64,000 nucleotides of DNA from Runella salmonicolor (GCF_024158025.1 NZ_JAMZEL010000001.1:930001-994000), one strand, 5' to 3'; shown: positions 25,976 to 34,846, counted from the first letter of the stretch. Program-made: numbers and translations. Notes: generated by a model not told the origin, from the letters alone.

Positions 25976-27073
25976 ATGCTACCACAAACCAACCGACTCA
26001 TTTCGCTGGACGCGCTGAGAGGGTTTACCATTGCGGCCATGCTCATGGTCAATTTCCCAGGCAGCGAGGAGCACGTCTTTTTTACCCTGCGTCATACCAA
26101 GTGGAACGGCCTTTCTTTTACAGATTTGGTAGCTCCTTTTTTTCTGTTTGTGGTGGGGGTTTCGATTGTTTTTGCGTATTCCAAACGAAAGCAAGACGGC
26201 AGTCCGAAAGGAGAACTTTACAAGAAAATCGTCATTCGCTCACTGAAGATATTTGCGGTGGGAATGTTTTTGAACCTGATGCCCAACTTTGATTTCAGCG
26301 ACATACGTTGGACGGGCACATTGCACCGCATTGCGTTTGTATTTTTGGGGTGTGCTATTTTGTTTTTGAATACAAATTGGAAACAACAGGCTTGGATTGG
26401 GGGCCTCATACTGGTCGTTTATTGGCTGGCGTTGACGCTGATTCCTACGCCGGGCGTGGGGCAAGTGATGCTAGAACCGGGCGTAAATCTGGTGGCGTGG
26501 TTTGATAGTAAATTTCTGCCGGGTAAAATGTGGCAGGGCACCTGGGACCCCGAAAGTATCCTGAGTACGTTTCCGTCTATCGTGTCGGGCATAACGGGAA
26601 TGCTGGCCGGGCGGTTGTTGCAAAGTACCTTTACGCCCAACGAAAAAGTTAATTACCTCATGACGGCGGGCGTGTTTTCGGCGGCATTGGGGTATTTTTG
26701 GGGCTTGGGTTTTCCAGTCAATGAAAACCTTTGGACGAGTTCGTTTGTCCTCGTGACGTCGGGTTTTGCGGCCTTGCTGCTGGGGGCTTTATATTTTATG
26801 GTCGATGTTTTGGGCAAAACCAAAGGTACCCAACCCGGAATTATCTTTGGCGCAAACGCCATTGCGGTGTATGTATTGGGAGACGTATTAGCACTCTTTT
26901 TTTACGGGGCAAAATTCGGCGACTATTCGCTCAATCAGCACGTTGTCAATGGTTTAATCAACGCAGGCGTTGCGCCCAATTTGGCCAGTTTGGTGTACGC
27001 ACTGTTTTTTGTTTCGGTCAATTTTGTCCCCGCTTATTTTCTTTATCAAAAAAAGATATTTATCAAATTGTAA
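25976..27073 (+). CDS. HGSNAT-like membrane acyltransferase (DUF5009/DUF1624 type)
   Basis: A 365-residue multi-helix membrane protein. The family signature RLISLDALRGFTIAAMLMVN is at the N-terminus, followed by SFTDLVAPFFLFVVGVSIVFAY and about ten hydrophobic segments in all. Relatives of human heparan-alpha-glucosaminide N-acetyltransferase pass an acetyl group across the membrane to glucosamine ends. The bacterial proteins are common in Bacteroidetes and mostly untested. ATG 25976 is used; an overlapping TTG one codon earlier is possible. Divergent pairing with the GH20 gene (about 100 bases apart) suggests that it acetylates amino-sugar ends so that the hexosaminidase, which needs the acetamido group, can act (inference). 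Confidence 0.85.
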   Translation: MLPQTNRLISLDALRGFTIAAMLMVNFPGSEEHVFFTLRHTKWNGLSFTDLVAPFFLFVVGVSIVFAYSKRKQDGSPKGELYKKIVIRSLKIFAVGMFLNLMPNFDFSDIRWTGTLHRIAFVFLGCAILFLNTNWKQQAWIGGLILVVYWLALTLIPTPGVGQVMLEPGVNLVAWFDSKFLPGKMWQGTWDPESILSTFPSIVSGITGMLAGRLLQSTFTPNEKVNYLMTAGVFSAALGYFWGLGFPVNENLWTSSFVLVTSGFAALLLGALYFMVDVLGKTKGTQPGIIFGANAIAVYVLGDVLALFFYGAKFGDYSLNQHVVNGLINAGVAPNLASLVYALFFVSVNFVPAYFLYQKKIFIKL

Positions 27074-27121
27074 CAACATCTGATTGTCAGGCATTGATTT
27101 ACTCGAATAATTTGTTGATTT

Positions 27122-28108
27122 ATGAAAAACCATTTTTACACCGCGCGGGCGAACCCATTTTCGGTTTGTTATTTTATTGTTTTTCTGTTTTTCGGTTTTC
27201 TCCTTTCCACCACCTCCTTTGCTCAAAAGGCACAAAAGGTAAAGTTTGGTCTCTTTACGGATGTGCATGTGCCCACCATGCACGACGCCAAAGAGCGCCT
27301 CACGGCTTTTATGGACAGCATGAAGACCGCCAAGCCCGATTTTATCATCGAACTCGGTGATTTTGGTACGCCCGCGCCCAAGTATGCCTACGGATTTGAT
27401 ATTTGGAAGTCGTACGCTGGCCCAAAATATCAGGTCATCGGCAACCACGAAATGGACGGAGGATTTTCTCTACCGCAGGCATTGGCTTACCGTGGTATGT
27501 CCTCTTCGTATTATTCATTCCAACAAAATGGTTTTTATTTTATCGTGCTGGACGGAAACGACAAAAAAACACCCGACGTAAAAGGCTATCAGCAATACAT
27601 CGGAGAGAAGCAATTGGCGTGGCTGAAAGATGAATTAGCGATAGCCAAAACACCCATCGTTATTTTCTCACATCAAGGATTAGGGAAAGACGGTGTTGAC
27701 AATTCGGCCGATATTCGGGCCATGCTAGAAGCGCACAATACGAAGGCCAAAAAGAATAAAATTATTGCCAATTTCTACGGGCACATTCACTACGACCGCG
27801 CCGACAACATCAATGGCATCTGGTATGTCTGCATCAATTCCATGTCGTACAAATGGCTGGGAGAAGAATATGGTCACGTGCGGTACAGCCAGCAGATTGA
27901 TAAAGATTTTAAATGGATAAAATACACCGCTCCTTACAAAGACCCGCTTTATACCGTGATTGAAATCTCTACAAAAGGAACGATTTCTATTGCTGGAAAA
28001 AAATCGGAATGGGTGGGCCCTGCTCCCGAAAAAGTGGGTTTCCCCGTGCAGAATAGCGAATATGAAGTACCCGAAATCAGGGCCCGAATGCTGAAATTTA
28101 AACCGTAG
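27122..28108 (+). CDS. Secreted calcineurin-like metallophosphoesterase
   Basis: A 328-residue protein with a signal peptide (hydrophobic core about residues 16-33, ending SFAQ). The metal-binding motifs are in order: FTDVH (D47, H49), ELGDF (D90), IGNHE (107-110), SHQG near 180 and GHIH near 220. The C-terminal sequence is beta-rich (YTVIEISTKGTISIAG). It begins 48 bases after the acyltransferase gene and is probably co-transcribed. It may remove phosphate from a sugar phosphate, nucleotide or lipid in the periplasm; the substrate is unknown. The stop codon TAG falls inside a GC-rich repeat that starts at 28105. Confidence 0.88.
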   Translation: MKNHFYTARANPFSVCYFIVFLFFGFLLSTTSFAQKAQKVKFGLFTDVHVPTMHDAKERLTAFMDSMKTAKPDFIIELGDFGTPAPKYAYGFDIWKSYAGPKYQVIGNHEMDGGFSLPQALAYRGMSSSYYSFQQNGFYFIVLDGNDKKTPDVKGYQQYIGEKQLAWLKDELAIAKTPIVIFSHQGLGKDGVDNSADIRAMLEAHNTKAKKNKIIANFYGHIHYDRADNINGIWYVCINSMSYKWLGEEYGHVRYSQQIDKDFKWIKYTAPYKDPLYTVIEISTKGTISIAGKKSEWVGPAPEKVGFPVQNSEYEVPEIRARMLKFKP

Positions 28109-28293
28109 GGCAGGCCCGCAACGGCGTATGACGCCCAAATATATTTTGGTATATGAACCGAAAAACCTAAAATAATAAATGTAAAATGTAACGTAGGGGC
28201 ATGCCTTGCGTCTGCCCAGTAACCGCGAAAGATTTCTAACCGCATCGAAAAAGGGCGGACGCAAACAGGGGCGGACGCAAGGCCCGCCCCTAC
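28105..28293. repeat. Cluster of inverted GC-rich repeats (REP/MITE-like)
   Basis: GTAGGGGCATGCCTTGCGTC (the start of 28193-28217) is repeated in inverted form at 28268-28293 (22 of 25 bases matching). A tandem half copy GGGCGGACGCAA lies at 28253-28264. A related palindromic piece beginning GTAGGGCAGG starts at 28105 and includes the stop codon of the gene before. Together the arms could fold into a large stem upstream of the gene at 28329. No coding capacity. Confidence 0.65.
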
Positions 28294-28328
28294 ATGTTTT
28301 GACTATTTGTTTTAATATCTATCTGATT

Positions 28329-30740
28329 ATGAATAAATTACTATTTATTTTTTTGTTGTTATCCTGTTTTGCCAGTTTTGCCCAAACCATTGATATTTCT
28401 GAGGCACGAATCTATACTTCAATTTCTGATAAGCAGGTGTTACGGCGAAGTGTTGAGATATTACAACAGGAAGTAAAAAAACGCAGCCGCTTGGATTGGC
28501 CCCTTTTGAATAAACTCCCGTCGGATGGGAAGCCCTACGTGGGCATTGCGTTGGAAAGTGATTTGTCAGCGTTGCCGACCAAAGTACGTGACGAGATTCG
28601 CAAACTGCCCGCCATCGCCGCCGAAGGGTTTAAGTTGTTGGTAATGCCCGACACCAAAGCGGTTTTCGTTGTGGGCAAAGACGCCCGCGGAATTTTGTAC
28701 GGAGTGGGCCGGCTCTTGCGGAAAATGGAAATGAGTCATACGTTGGTTACCGTTCCTACTACGCTGGCGCTGGCTACGAGTCCTAAGTATCCCGTTCGGG
28801 GGCACCAATTGGGCTACCGCCCCAAAACCAACGCTTACGATGCTTTTACGGTGGAGCAGTTTGACCAATACATTCGAGAATTAGCACTTTTTGGGGCCAA
28901 CAGCATCGAAATTCTGCCGCCCCGCACCGACGACGACGCCACAAGTAGGCACATGAAGCTGCCCGCCATCAAGATGATTGCGGAGCAAGCCCGGATTTGT
29001 AAAGAATACGGCTTGGACGTGTGGATGTGGTACCCCAACATGGGCTCCAACTACACACACCCCGATTCTATTCAAAAAGAATTGAAAGAGCGGCACGAGA
29101 TTTTTTCTACGGTTTCTCAACTCGACAACGTGTTTGTACCCGGCGGTGACCCAGGCGACTTAGAGCCCGACGTGATGTTTGCGTGGCTGAGCAAAATGGC
29201 CGTTGTGTTAAAAAAATATCATCCAAAAGCCAAAATATGGGTGTCGCCGCAGGTATTTCGACCCACCAAAAAATGGTTTGATGCGTTTTATTCGCACGTC
29301 AATCGTAACTATCCGTGGTTTGGGGGCGTGGTGTTTGGCCCGTGGGTTAAAATGCCCGTGGCGGAAATTCGTAAAGTGATAAATCCTGCGATTCCCATTC
29401 GCCATTATCCCGATATTACCCACAATTACAGCGCACAATACCCCGTGCCGCACTGGGATTTGGCCTACGCCATGACGCTCGGGCGGGAGAGCATCAATCC
29501 GCGTCCGCACGATGAAAAAATGATTCATAATGCCTTGGATGAATACGGCGTGGGGAGCATCAGCTACTCGGAAGGCACTAACGACGACGTCAACAAATTT
29601 GTGTGGAGCGATCAGGACTGGAATCCAGACATGCCCGTCATTGAAACACTACGGGACTACGCCCGCCTGTTTTTTGGGCCTGAATATCAAGAACCCGTTG
29701 CACAGGGGTTGGTGGCGTTGGAAAATAATTTAAAAGGACCGCTGATGACCAACGAGTCGGTATCTCGAACGCTGATGCAATGGCAGACGATGGAAAACGA
29801 CGCCTCACCCGAACTGTTGCAAAATCCTCGCTTCCAGATGGGGCTGATTCGGGCGTATTACGATGCCTACACGCGCCGCCGCTTGATGTACGAGACCGAA
29901 GTAGAGCAGGAAGCCAAAGATATTCTAGAAAGGGTACGGTCTGGCAGTTCACTGGCCACGATTCAGCGGGCAAAAACGGCGTTGGAAAAAGCCTGGAAGT
30001 GGCCTATCCTGCCCGATTACCGCCGCAAGTGCTTTGCATTGGCGGATTCATTGTACAGAAGTATCGGGGCACAGTTGACGATTTCTAAACACGGTGCAAT
30101 GTCGGGACGCGGTAATTTTGTGGACAATATCGACATTCCGCTCAATGATGCGCCCTACCTTTTAGACCAATTATCAAAAATTGAAAAATTGGGTAATGAG
30201 ACCGAACGATTGCAGAAAATTGACCAGTTGCTTCGCCGTACCGACCCTGGGCTTGGTGGCTTTTACGATCATTTTGGTTCTCCCGAAAGCTGGCACCGCG
30301 TGGTGTCGGAGGTGTCTTGGGAAAAAGACCCTGGCAGTTTGCAATCTCCCCGCATTGGATTTGGGGTAGGTTTGGTGGGTGAAGAATGGGTAGACGAAAT
30401 CAAAGCCACGGGTTTTAAAGGACAGGTCACGCCGCGGGTGTGGATGAAGCAAGCGAAAACGCTGTACGACCAACCGCTGAAAATCGCCTACAATGAATTA
30501 GACCCGCAGTCGTCGTACCGAATGAAAATTTCGTACACGGGGCGTTTTCGCTCACGCATGAAACTCACCACCGACGACGGCTCCGTTATCCACGATTTTC
30601 TTCAAACGGGCGAGCAGCCGATTTTCGAATTTGACGTTCCCCAAAAAGCCACCGCCGACGGCAAAGTGACGTTTATTTGGAATTGTGGCGAAGGAGAACG
30701 CGGCTCACAAGTGACGGAGATTTGGTTGATGAAGAAATAA
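28329..30740 (+). CDS. Secreted glycoside-hydrolase-like protein of unassigned family
   Basis: An 803-residue protein with a signal peptide (residues 1-19, ending SFAQ). Residues about 25-150 look like a GH20b/GH67-type N-terminal domain (AVFVVGKDARGILYGVGRLLRKM). A TIM-barrel-like region follows (about 155-470): VRGHQLGYRPKTNAYD, FGANSIEILP, LDVWMWYPNMGSNY and FVPGGDPGDLEPD (GGDPGD at 272-277, recalling the GGDE acids of GH20). The last third is helical and then a beta-sandwich with IWNCGEGERGS. I do not recognise the CAZy family. ATG 28329 starts at the signal peptide. Acting on amino sugars or uronic acids is a guess from its neighbours. Confidence 0.7.
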   Translation: MNKLLFIFLLLSCFASFAQTIDISEARIYTSISDKQVLRRSVEILQQEVKKRSRLDWPLLNKLPSDGKPYVGIALESDLSALPTKVRDEIRKLPAIAAEGFKLLVMPDTKAVFVVGKDARGILYGVGRLLRKMEMSHTLVTVPTTLALATSPKYPVRGHQLGYRPKTNAYDAFTVEQFDQYIRELALFGANSIEILPPRTDDDATSRHMKLPAIKMIAEQARICKEYGLDVWMWYPNMGSNYTHPDSIQKELKERHEIFSTVSQLDNVFVPGGDPGDLEPDVMFAWLSKMAVVLKKYHPKAKIWVSPQVFRPTKKWFDAFYSHVNRNYPWFGGVVFGPWVKMPVAEIRKVINPAIPIRHYPDITHNYSAQYPVPHWDLAYAMTLGRESINPRPHDEKMIHNALDEYGVGSISYSEGTNDDVNKFVWSDQDWNPDMPVIETLRDYARLFFGPEYQEPVAQGLVALENNLKGPLMTNESVSRTLMQWQTMENDASPELLQNPRFQMGLIRAYYDAYTRRRLMYETEVEQEAKDILERVRSGSSLATIQRAKTALEKAWKWPILPDYRRKCFALADSLYRSIGAQLTISKHGAMSGRGNFVDNIDIPLNDAPYLLDQLSKIEKLGNETERLQKIDQLLRRTDPGLGGFYDHFGSPESWHRVVSEVSWEKDPGSLQSPRIGFGVGLVGEEWVDEIKATGFKGQVTPRVWMKQAKTLYDQPLKIAYNELDPQSSYRMKISYTGRFRSRMKLTTDDGSVIHDFLQTGEQPIFEFDVPQKATADGKVTFIWNCGEGERGSQVTEIWLMKK

Positions 30741-30863
30741 AGCTTTCGCTCTTAGGTAGCTTTCCGTTTATTTTTATAAGGGAAATCATTAAGAACCACT
30801 AAAAGCAGAAAGTTAGATTTTTACAAAATGACAAATATGCTTTTAACCCCATTTTAAATTAGT

Positions 30864-32417
30864 ATGAAGCAGGTTGTGTGCAGCATTTTTCTATTCGTAG
30901 GTTGGCAATCGTTTGCTCAAACCACCGCAACTGGCACGGTCTACCACGACCTTAACAAAAACAGTCGAAAAGATAGCGGCGAGCTGGGCATTGCCAACGT
31001 GTGCGTTTCCAACGGCAAAGAAGTCGTCAAAACCGATAAAAACGGTAAATGGACGCTACCCGTGGGCGATGATACGGGCTTTTTTGTGATTAAACCTGCC
31101 GAGTATGCCGTTCCGCTGACGAGCGATAACCTACCGAAACATTATTATTTTCATAAACCCAACGGCTCGCCCTCTACCAAGTCGGAGGGAATAGCGCCTA
31201 CGGGTGCGCTGCCCAGTTCCATTGATTTTCCGTTGTGGAAGCAGAAGCCAGAGAGGCAATTTTCGGTGCTGTTGTTCAGCGACACGCAAACGCGGGGCCT
31301 GACGGAGGTCAATTACGTAACACGCGACGTGGTCGAAGAATGCATCGGAACAAAGGCGCGTTTTGGTATTTCATTGGGCGATATTGTGGCCGATGACCCT
31401 AACCTTTTTGCGGAAATCAACGGCAGCATCGGGCAAATCGGCGTGCCTTGGTACAACATTTTTGGCAATCATGATTTTAACCGTGGGGCTTCCGATGACC
31501 AGTTCAGTGATGAAACCTTTGAGCGTTTTTACGGCCCAAGTACCTACGCTTTTGAAGAAGGCCAAGTGGCGTTTGTCGGCCTCAAAAACGTTTATTTCGG
31601 CCCCGACGGGAAGTACAAAGGCCATTTTACGGAAGCGCAGATTGCGTTTGTTAAAAATTACCTTGCCCACGTACCCGACGACAAATTGGTCGTTTTGCTG
31701 ATGCACATTCCGATTGTGATTTGTGATAACCGAAAGGAAATCTTTCAGCTCATCGAAAAACGCCCGTACACCTTTTCGACGTCGGGGCATACGCATACCA
31801 TGATTAATTTTTGGGTGGATGAAAAATACGGCTGGACCAACCCAACGCCGCATCATCATTTTGTCAATGCTACGATTTCGGGAAGTTGGTGGTGCGGCCT
31901 GAAAGATGAAACGGGTATTCCGCACGCAACGATGAACGACGGGACGCCCAACGGCTATTCTATTTTGACGTTTGACGGCAACAAATATGCCATTCGCTTC
32001 AAAGCGGCTCGTCGGCCAGACGACTATCAAATGAATATTTATTGGCCCGATGAACTTACCAAGGCAGAGCTAGATACCACGCAGTTGCGGGTCAATGTTT
32101 TTGCCAGCTCGGCTCGCTCCAAGGTAGAGTTTCAATTGGCGGGTCAAACGAATTGGACGCCTTTGGCGCTCACTCCTCAGCGCGACCCCGGAAATATGCT
32201 TATGTTTCAACAAAGTGCCTATTTGGAAGCAACCGTCAACGACACCAAACTGGACAAAATCTTTGGCTGGAGCATGGATAAACCCAGTGTCTCAACGCAC
32301 ATTTGGCAGGGAAAATTGCCGGCAGATTTACCAACAGGTACGCACCGACTGACTGTTCGCACGACTGACGCCTTCGGCAAAACCTACACTTCACATCGGA
32401 TTTTTAGGGTACGATAA
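30864..32417 (+). CDS. Secreted multidomain metallophosphoesterase (MetallophosN and MetallophosC type)
   Basis: A 517-residue protein with a signal peptide (ending SFAQ). The N-terminal beta-sandwich of carboxypeptidase-regulatory/SdrD type (about 20-100) has GTVYHDLNKNSRKDSGELGI. A calcineurin-like catalytic domain follows, with FSDTQT near 139-144, SLGDIVADD, FGNHDFNRG, LMHIP and SGHTHTM. A C-terminal beta domain (about 390-517) ends in RTTDAFGKTYTSHRIFRV. This three-part layout is common in secreted Bacteroidetes phosphoesterases. The metal ligands look complete. Substrate unknown. It follows the unassigned hydrolase by 123 bases and ends at a terminator. Confidence 0.88.
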   Translation: MKQVVCSIFLFVGWQSFAQTTATGTVYHDLNKNSRKDSGELGIANVCVSNGKEVVKTDKNGKWTLPVGDDTGFFVIKPAEYAVPLTSDNLPKHYYFHKPNGSPSTKSEGIAPTGALPSSIDFPLWKQKPERQFSVLLFSDTQTRGLTEVNYVTRDVVEECIGTKARFGISLGDIVADDPNLFAEINGSIGQIGVPWYNIFGNHDFNRGASDDQFSDETFERFYGPSTYAFEEGQVAFVGLKNVYFGPDGKYKGHFTEAQIAFVKNYLAHVPDDKLVVLLMHIPIVICDNRKEIFQLIEKRPYTFSTSGHTHTMINFWVDEKYGWTNPTPHHHFVNATISGSWWCGLKDETGIPHATMNDGTPNGYSILTFDGNKYAIRFKAARRPDDYQMNIYWPDELTKAELDTTQLRVNVFASSARSKVEFQLAGQTNWTPLALTPQRDPGNMLMFQQSAYLEATVNDTKLDKIFGWSMDKPSVSTHIWQGKLPADLPTGTHRLTVRTTDAFGKTYTSHRIFRVR

Positions 32418-32423
32418 AAAATA

Positions 32424-32460
32424 GAAAAAGGGGGAAATTCCGTGGAATCCCCCCTTTTTC
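32424..32460. terminator. Bidirectional terminator
   Basis: GAAAAAGGGGGAAATTCC pairs with GGAATCCCCCCTTTTTC across a 2-base centre, with A and T runs on either side. It separates the metallophosphoesterase gene from the convergent Gln-rich gene ending at 32473. Confidence 0.8.
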
Positions 32461-32472
32461 TATGAACCATCG

Positions 32473-32745
32473 CTAGCGACTTGGGCTATCATTAGGTCGT
32501 TTTTGCTCCTGCTCCTCACGAAGCTCGCGGTCGGCATCGCTTTCTCCGCTGCGCTGTTGGTGCTGTTGGCTTTGGTCGCCCTGTTGCGTCTGCCCACCTT
32601 GTTGTCTTTGTTCCTGCTGTTTAGTGCCGGAGTCCTGACGTTGGGTTTGGCCTTGTCCCTGTTGCGACTTGTCACCTTGTTGTTGAGGGTTGTTGCGTTG
32701 CTCAGAATCTCGGTTCTGATTTCCGCTTTTTTGGTTGTTTTCCAT
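32473..32745 (-). CDS. Gln-rich low-complexity protein, 90 aa
   Basis: MENNQKSGNQNRDSEQ opens a highly polar protein in which more than a third of the residues are Gln, with Arg, Asp, Gly and Ser and almost no hydrophobic residues. It ends with an acidic/basic tail (DADRELREEQEQKRPNDS). It is predicted to be fully disordered. ATG 32745 is chosen because the composition changes sharply there; the in-frame extension to 32862 looks non-coding. It resembles hydrophilic stress proteins in composition, but no family is recognised. It could be a phase-separating or desiccation-related protein (speculative). Confidence 0.6.
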   Translation of the reverse strand: MENNQKSGNQNRDSEQRNNPQQQGDKSQQGQGQTQRQDSGTKQQEQRQQGGQTQQGDQSQQHQQRSGESDADRELREEQEQKRPNDSPSR

Positions 32746-33209
32746 TTTAACGAAAAGATGGTTTGTTAAAAAAATGGTTTTTGATTTTAACAAAGAGAAA
32801 GATTCTTTTCCATGTGTAAGACATTCCGCTCTTCCATTTCTCCTCTCTTTCTCTTTGCTCATTTTCAGAGATTATCTCTCTGGCTCTATTTATCAAAATA
32901 ACCATACCATCCCCTTTTGGAGGGTTTTAGGCTTCTTTTCGAGGTGAAAGTTTCACAGTGTGGGGCTATTATTGGCCAACAATGGGGCAATAATTGTGTT
33001 AAAGAAGTTATTTATTATATTTTTTTAATAATCCAACGTAATATTCAGGTTATCTGAGTAGCGGGTATTTTAAAAGCATAGTTAGTAGCTTTCAGCGCCA
33101 TCTCCGTGTTACAAAGAGGCTGATTGTTTTTAGTTTGGGGTGGTTTTCGGAAAACGTTGAACTAAAGAAAATTCAAAAAACTGTAAAACTATTCCAGCAA
33201 TGCAGAGAT
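32746..33209. other. 464-base gap without a recognised gene
   Basis: AT-rich DNA upstream of the Gln-rich gene. It has no convincing reading frame, RNA gene or exact -7 promoter element. It does contain the segment 33065-33138, which resembles 34692-34765 (see the repeat entries). Promoters for the minus-strand Gln-rich gene must lie in its left part. Confidence 0.5.
33065..33138. repeat. Copy 1 of a 73-base degenerate repeat
   Basis: Aligned without gaps to 34692-34765 this segment matches at about 70 percent of positions. On the minus strand both can be read in one frame with a shared peptide pattern: TKNNQ, then CN, then a motif like ALEAANY or ALKATNY, then KI. The two copies bracket the genes at 33210-34404. 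Confidence 0.5.
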
Positions 33210-33461
33210 TTAATTATTCTGTTCCCTTCTTTTGATCTCTTTATCCAAGTTTTGGATACTGATGAATAAAGGTAATAATGTTCCAATCACCCCAAGGGTA
33301 CCAAGTTGTCCCCAATTTTTAGTTGTGATGGCTACATACACAATAAAAATGATAGCTACGGTCATAAGACCTGCCACTGCCGCGGATATTTTTTGGTATT
33401 TCGCTTTGGTCGCTTTGAGTTCTTCGAGGCTCTTGTTTTCGAATGAGTTGTTCTTTTTCAT
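33210..33461 (-). CDS. Small two-helix membrane protein
   Basis: An 83-residue protein with a charged N-terminus containing a short coiled-coil-like helix (ENKSLEELKATKAKYQKI), two hydrophobic helices (about residues 26-46 and 55-69) separated by TTKNWGQLG, and a charged tail LDKEIKRREQNN. No family is recognised. It lies 70 bases downstream of the DUF808 gene on the same strand and may be co-expressed with it. Confidence 0.65.
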   Translation of the reverse strand: MKKNNSFENKSLEELKATKAKYQKISAAVAGLMTVAIIFIVYVAITTKNWGQLGTLGVIGTLLPLFISIQNLDKEIKRREQNN

Positions 33462-33531
33462 TTGATTGAGGTTATTGATGATAAGGGTTTAACGTGTTTT
33501 TAATTTTCAATAGGCAAAACAGGCATTCAAA

Positions 33532-34404
33532 TCAGGTGTTTTTTCTAAATAACGAAAGGATTGTTTTAGCAGCAGCCACTAAAACTAAAGCCAAGAAACC
33601 GCCTATCACACCAAAAGTAAATTCTTTTAAAAGGGTTGGCCACTCGGGTAAAATGTGGTGTAAATAGTCAATATTGTGCGCAAATATCCCCCCCGATACA
33701 AGCAGTAATGCTATGGTTCCTACCACCGAAAATACTTTGATAACAACGGGTAACGTTCTTACCAATAACCGACCGAGGGTGTTTAAAAAGCCTTTTTTCT
33801 TCGATTTTTCAATCAACTTAAATCCAAAATCATCCATGCGAACCACCAGCGCTACAATGCCATAAACACCCACAGTAGCTATTATGGAAACAACCGATAT
33901 GGTTAAAATTTGCATAATTAAGCTATTGTTTAAAACGGTACTTAAGGCAATTATAACGATTTCAACAGATAGGATAAAGTCGGTGGTTACGGCTGATTTT
34001 ATTTTTGTTTTTTCTAAAGCAGCATCTTCTTTCATTTCTCCAATGGCTGCTTGCTGAGCAGGTTGTTTTTTATGAAAGAAGTATTCCGCTATTTTTTCTA
34101 CACCTTCAAAGGCGAGGTAAAAACCACCCAGTATAAGTATGACGATAATGGCAGTCGGTAAAAATATATTTAGCAATAAAGCTATTGGGATGATAATTAG
34201 CTTGTTAATGAAGGACCCTTTTGTAATTGCCCATAAAACAGGGATTTCTCTGGATGACACAAAGCCCGTTGATTTTTCAGCATTTACGGCCAGGTCATCG
34301 CCAAGTATTCCGGCTGTTTTTTTGGTAGCGAGCTTGGCCGCAACAGCAACGTCGTCCATCAAAGCAGCTATGTCGTCTAAAATTGCAAAAAAGCCTGATG
34401 CCAT
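33532..34404 (-). CDS. DUF808 family membrane protein (YedI-like)
   Basis: A 290-residue inner membrane protein with the typical DUF808 start MASGFFAILDDIAALMDDVA, then KKTAGILGDDLAVNAEK, at least five hydrophobic helices, and FYLAFEGVEKIAEYFFHKK. The family is widespread and largely uncharacterised. Length and layout are normal. It is first in a possible two-gene unit with the small two-helix protein; the function cannot be deduced. Confidence 0.9.
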   Translation of the reverse strand: MASGFFAILDDIAALMDDVAVAAKLATKKTAGILGDDLAVNAEKSTGFVSSREIPVLWAITKGSFINKLIIIPIALLLNIFLPTAIIVILILGGFYLAFEGVEKIAEYFFHKKQPAQQAAIGEMKEDAALEKTKIKSAVTTDFILSVEIVIIALSTVLNNSLIMQILTISVVSIIATVGVYGIVALVVRMDDFGFKLIEKSKKKGFLNTLGRLLVRTLPVVIKVFSVVGTIALLLVSGGIFAHNIDYLHHILPEWPTLLKEFTFGVIGGFLALVLVAAAKTILSLFRKNT

Positions 34405-34691
34405 ATCTTTGATTAAAGTTGTTTGGATGCCAAAGTAAATCTTTTTTTGTTAACTACCCGGGCATGGTGATGCAAAAAAGCATCTGCTTCCGGGGCAAAG
34501 TCTATAGGTTTTAATAGTTCAGGAGTAAATTTCCCTAAAATTTGAGGTATGTGTCCTTCCCAACAATAGCCCTTCTGTGATAAGGACTCTAACGGGTTTT
34601 AAGGTTGCAACTTGTTGTATAACAGGATTATTTTTAGTTCTGGCTAATTATTTGGCGTTTACAGCCTCCCTAGCTTGGGGTGAATAAATCA

Positions 34692-34765
34692 GTATTTTGG
34701 AAGAATAATTAGCGGCTTCTAGCGCACTCACCATGTTGCAAACACTTTGATTATTTTTGGTTCGC
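34692..34765. repeat. Copy 2 of a 73-base degenerate repeat
   Basis: Partner of 33065-33138. On the minus strand it reads as part of a roughly 45-codon open stretch containing VGRLRTKNNQSVCN and SALEAANYSSKI and ending at a TAA. No start codon is evident, so it looks like a fragment of a decayed gene or a mobile repeat. Confidence 0.5.
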
Positions 34766-34846
34766 AGTCTCCCTACGGAAGACTACGCACAACTTGGGGG
34801 CTTTTAATGCCTTATTGAGGTAGTTTTACGAAAGTAAAAAACGAAA

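Noticed and set aside
28206..28328. N-terminal extension of the unassigned hydrolase
   Set aside because: It would translate the GC-rich repeat and place a basic stretch before the signal peptide at 28329.
32473..32745. CRISPR or tandem-repeat array because of repetitive CAA/CAG-like codons
   Set aside because: No regular repeat-spacer spacing; the bias follows from Gln codons.
32503..32769. Plus-strand Leu-rich frame opposite the Gln-rich gene
   Set aside because: Leu runs are the antisense of Gln codons; looks like an artificial membrane protein.
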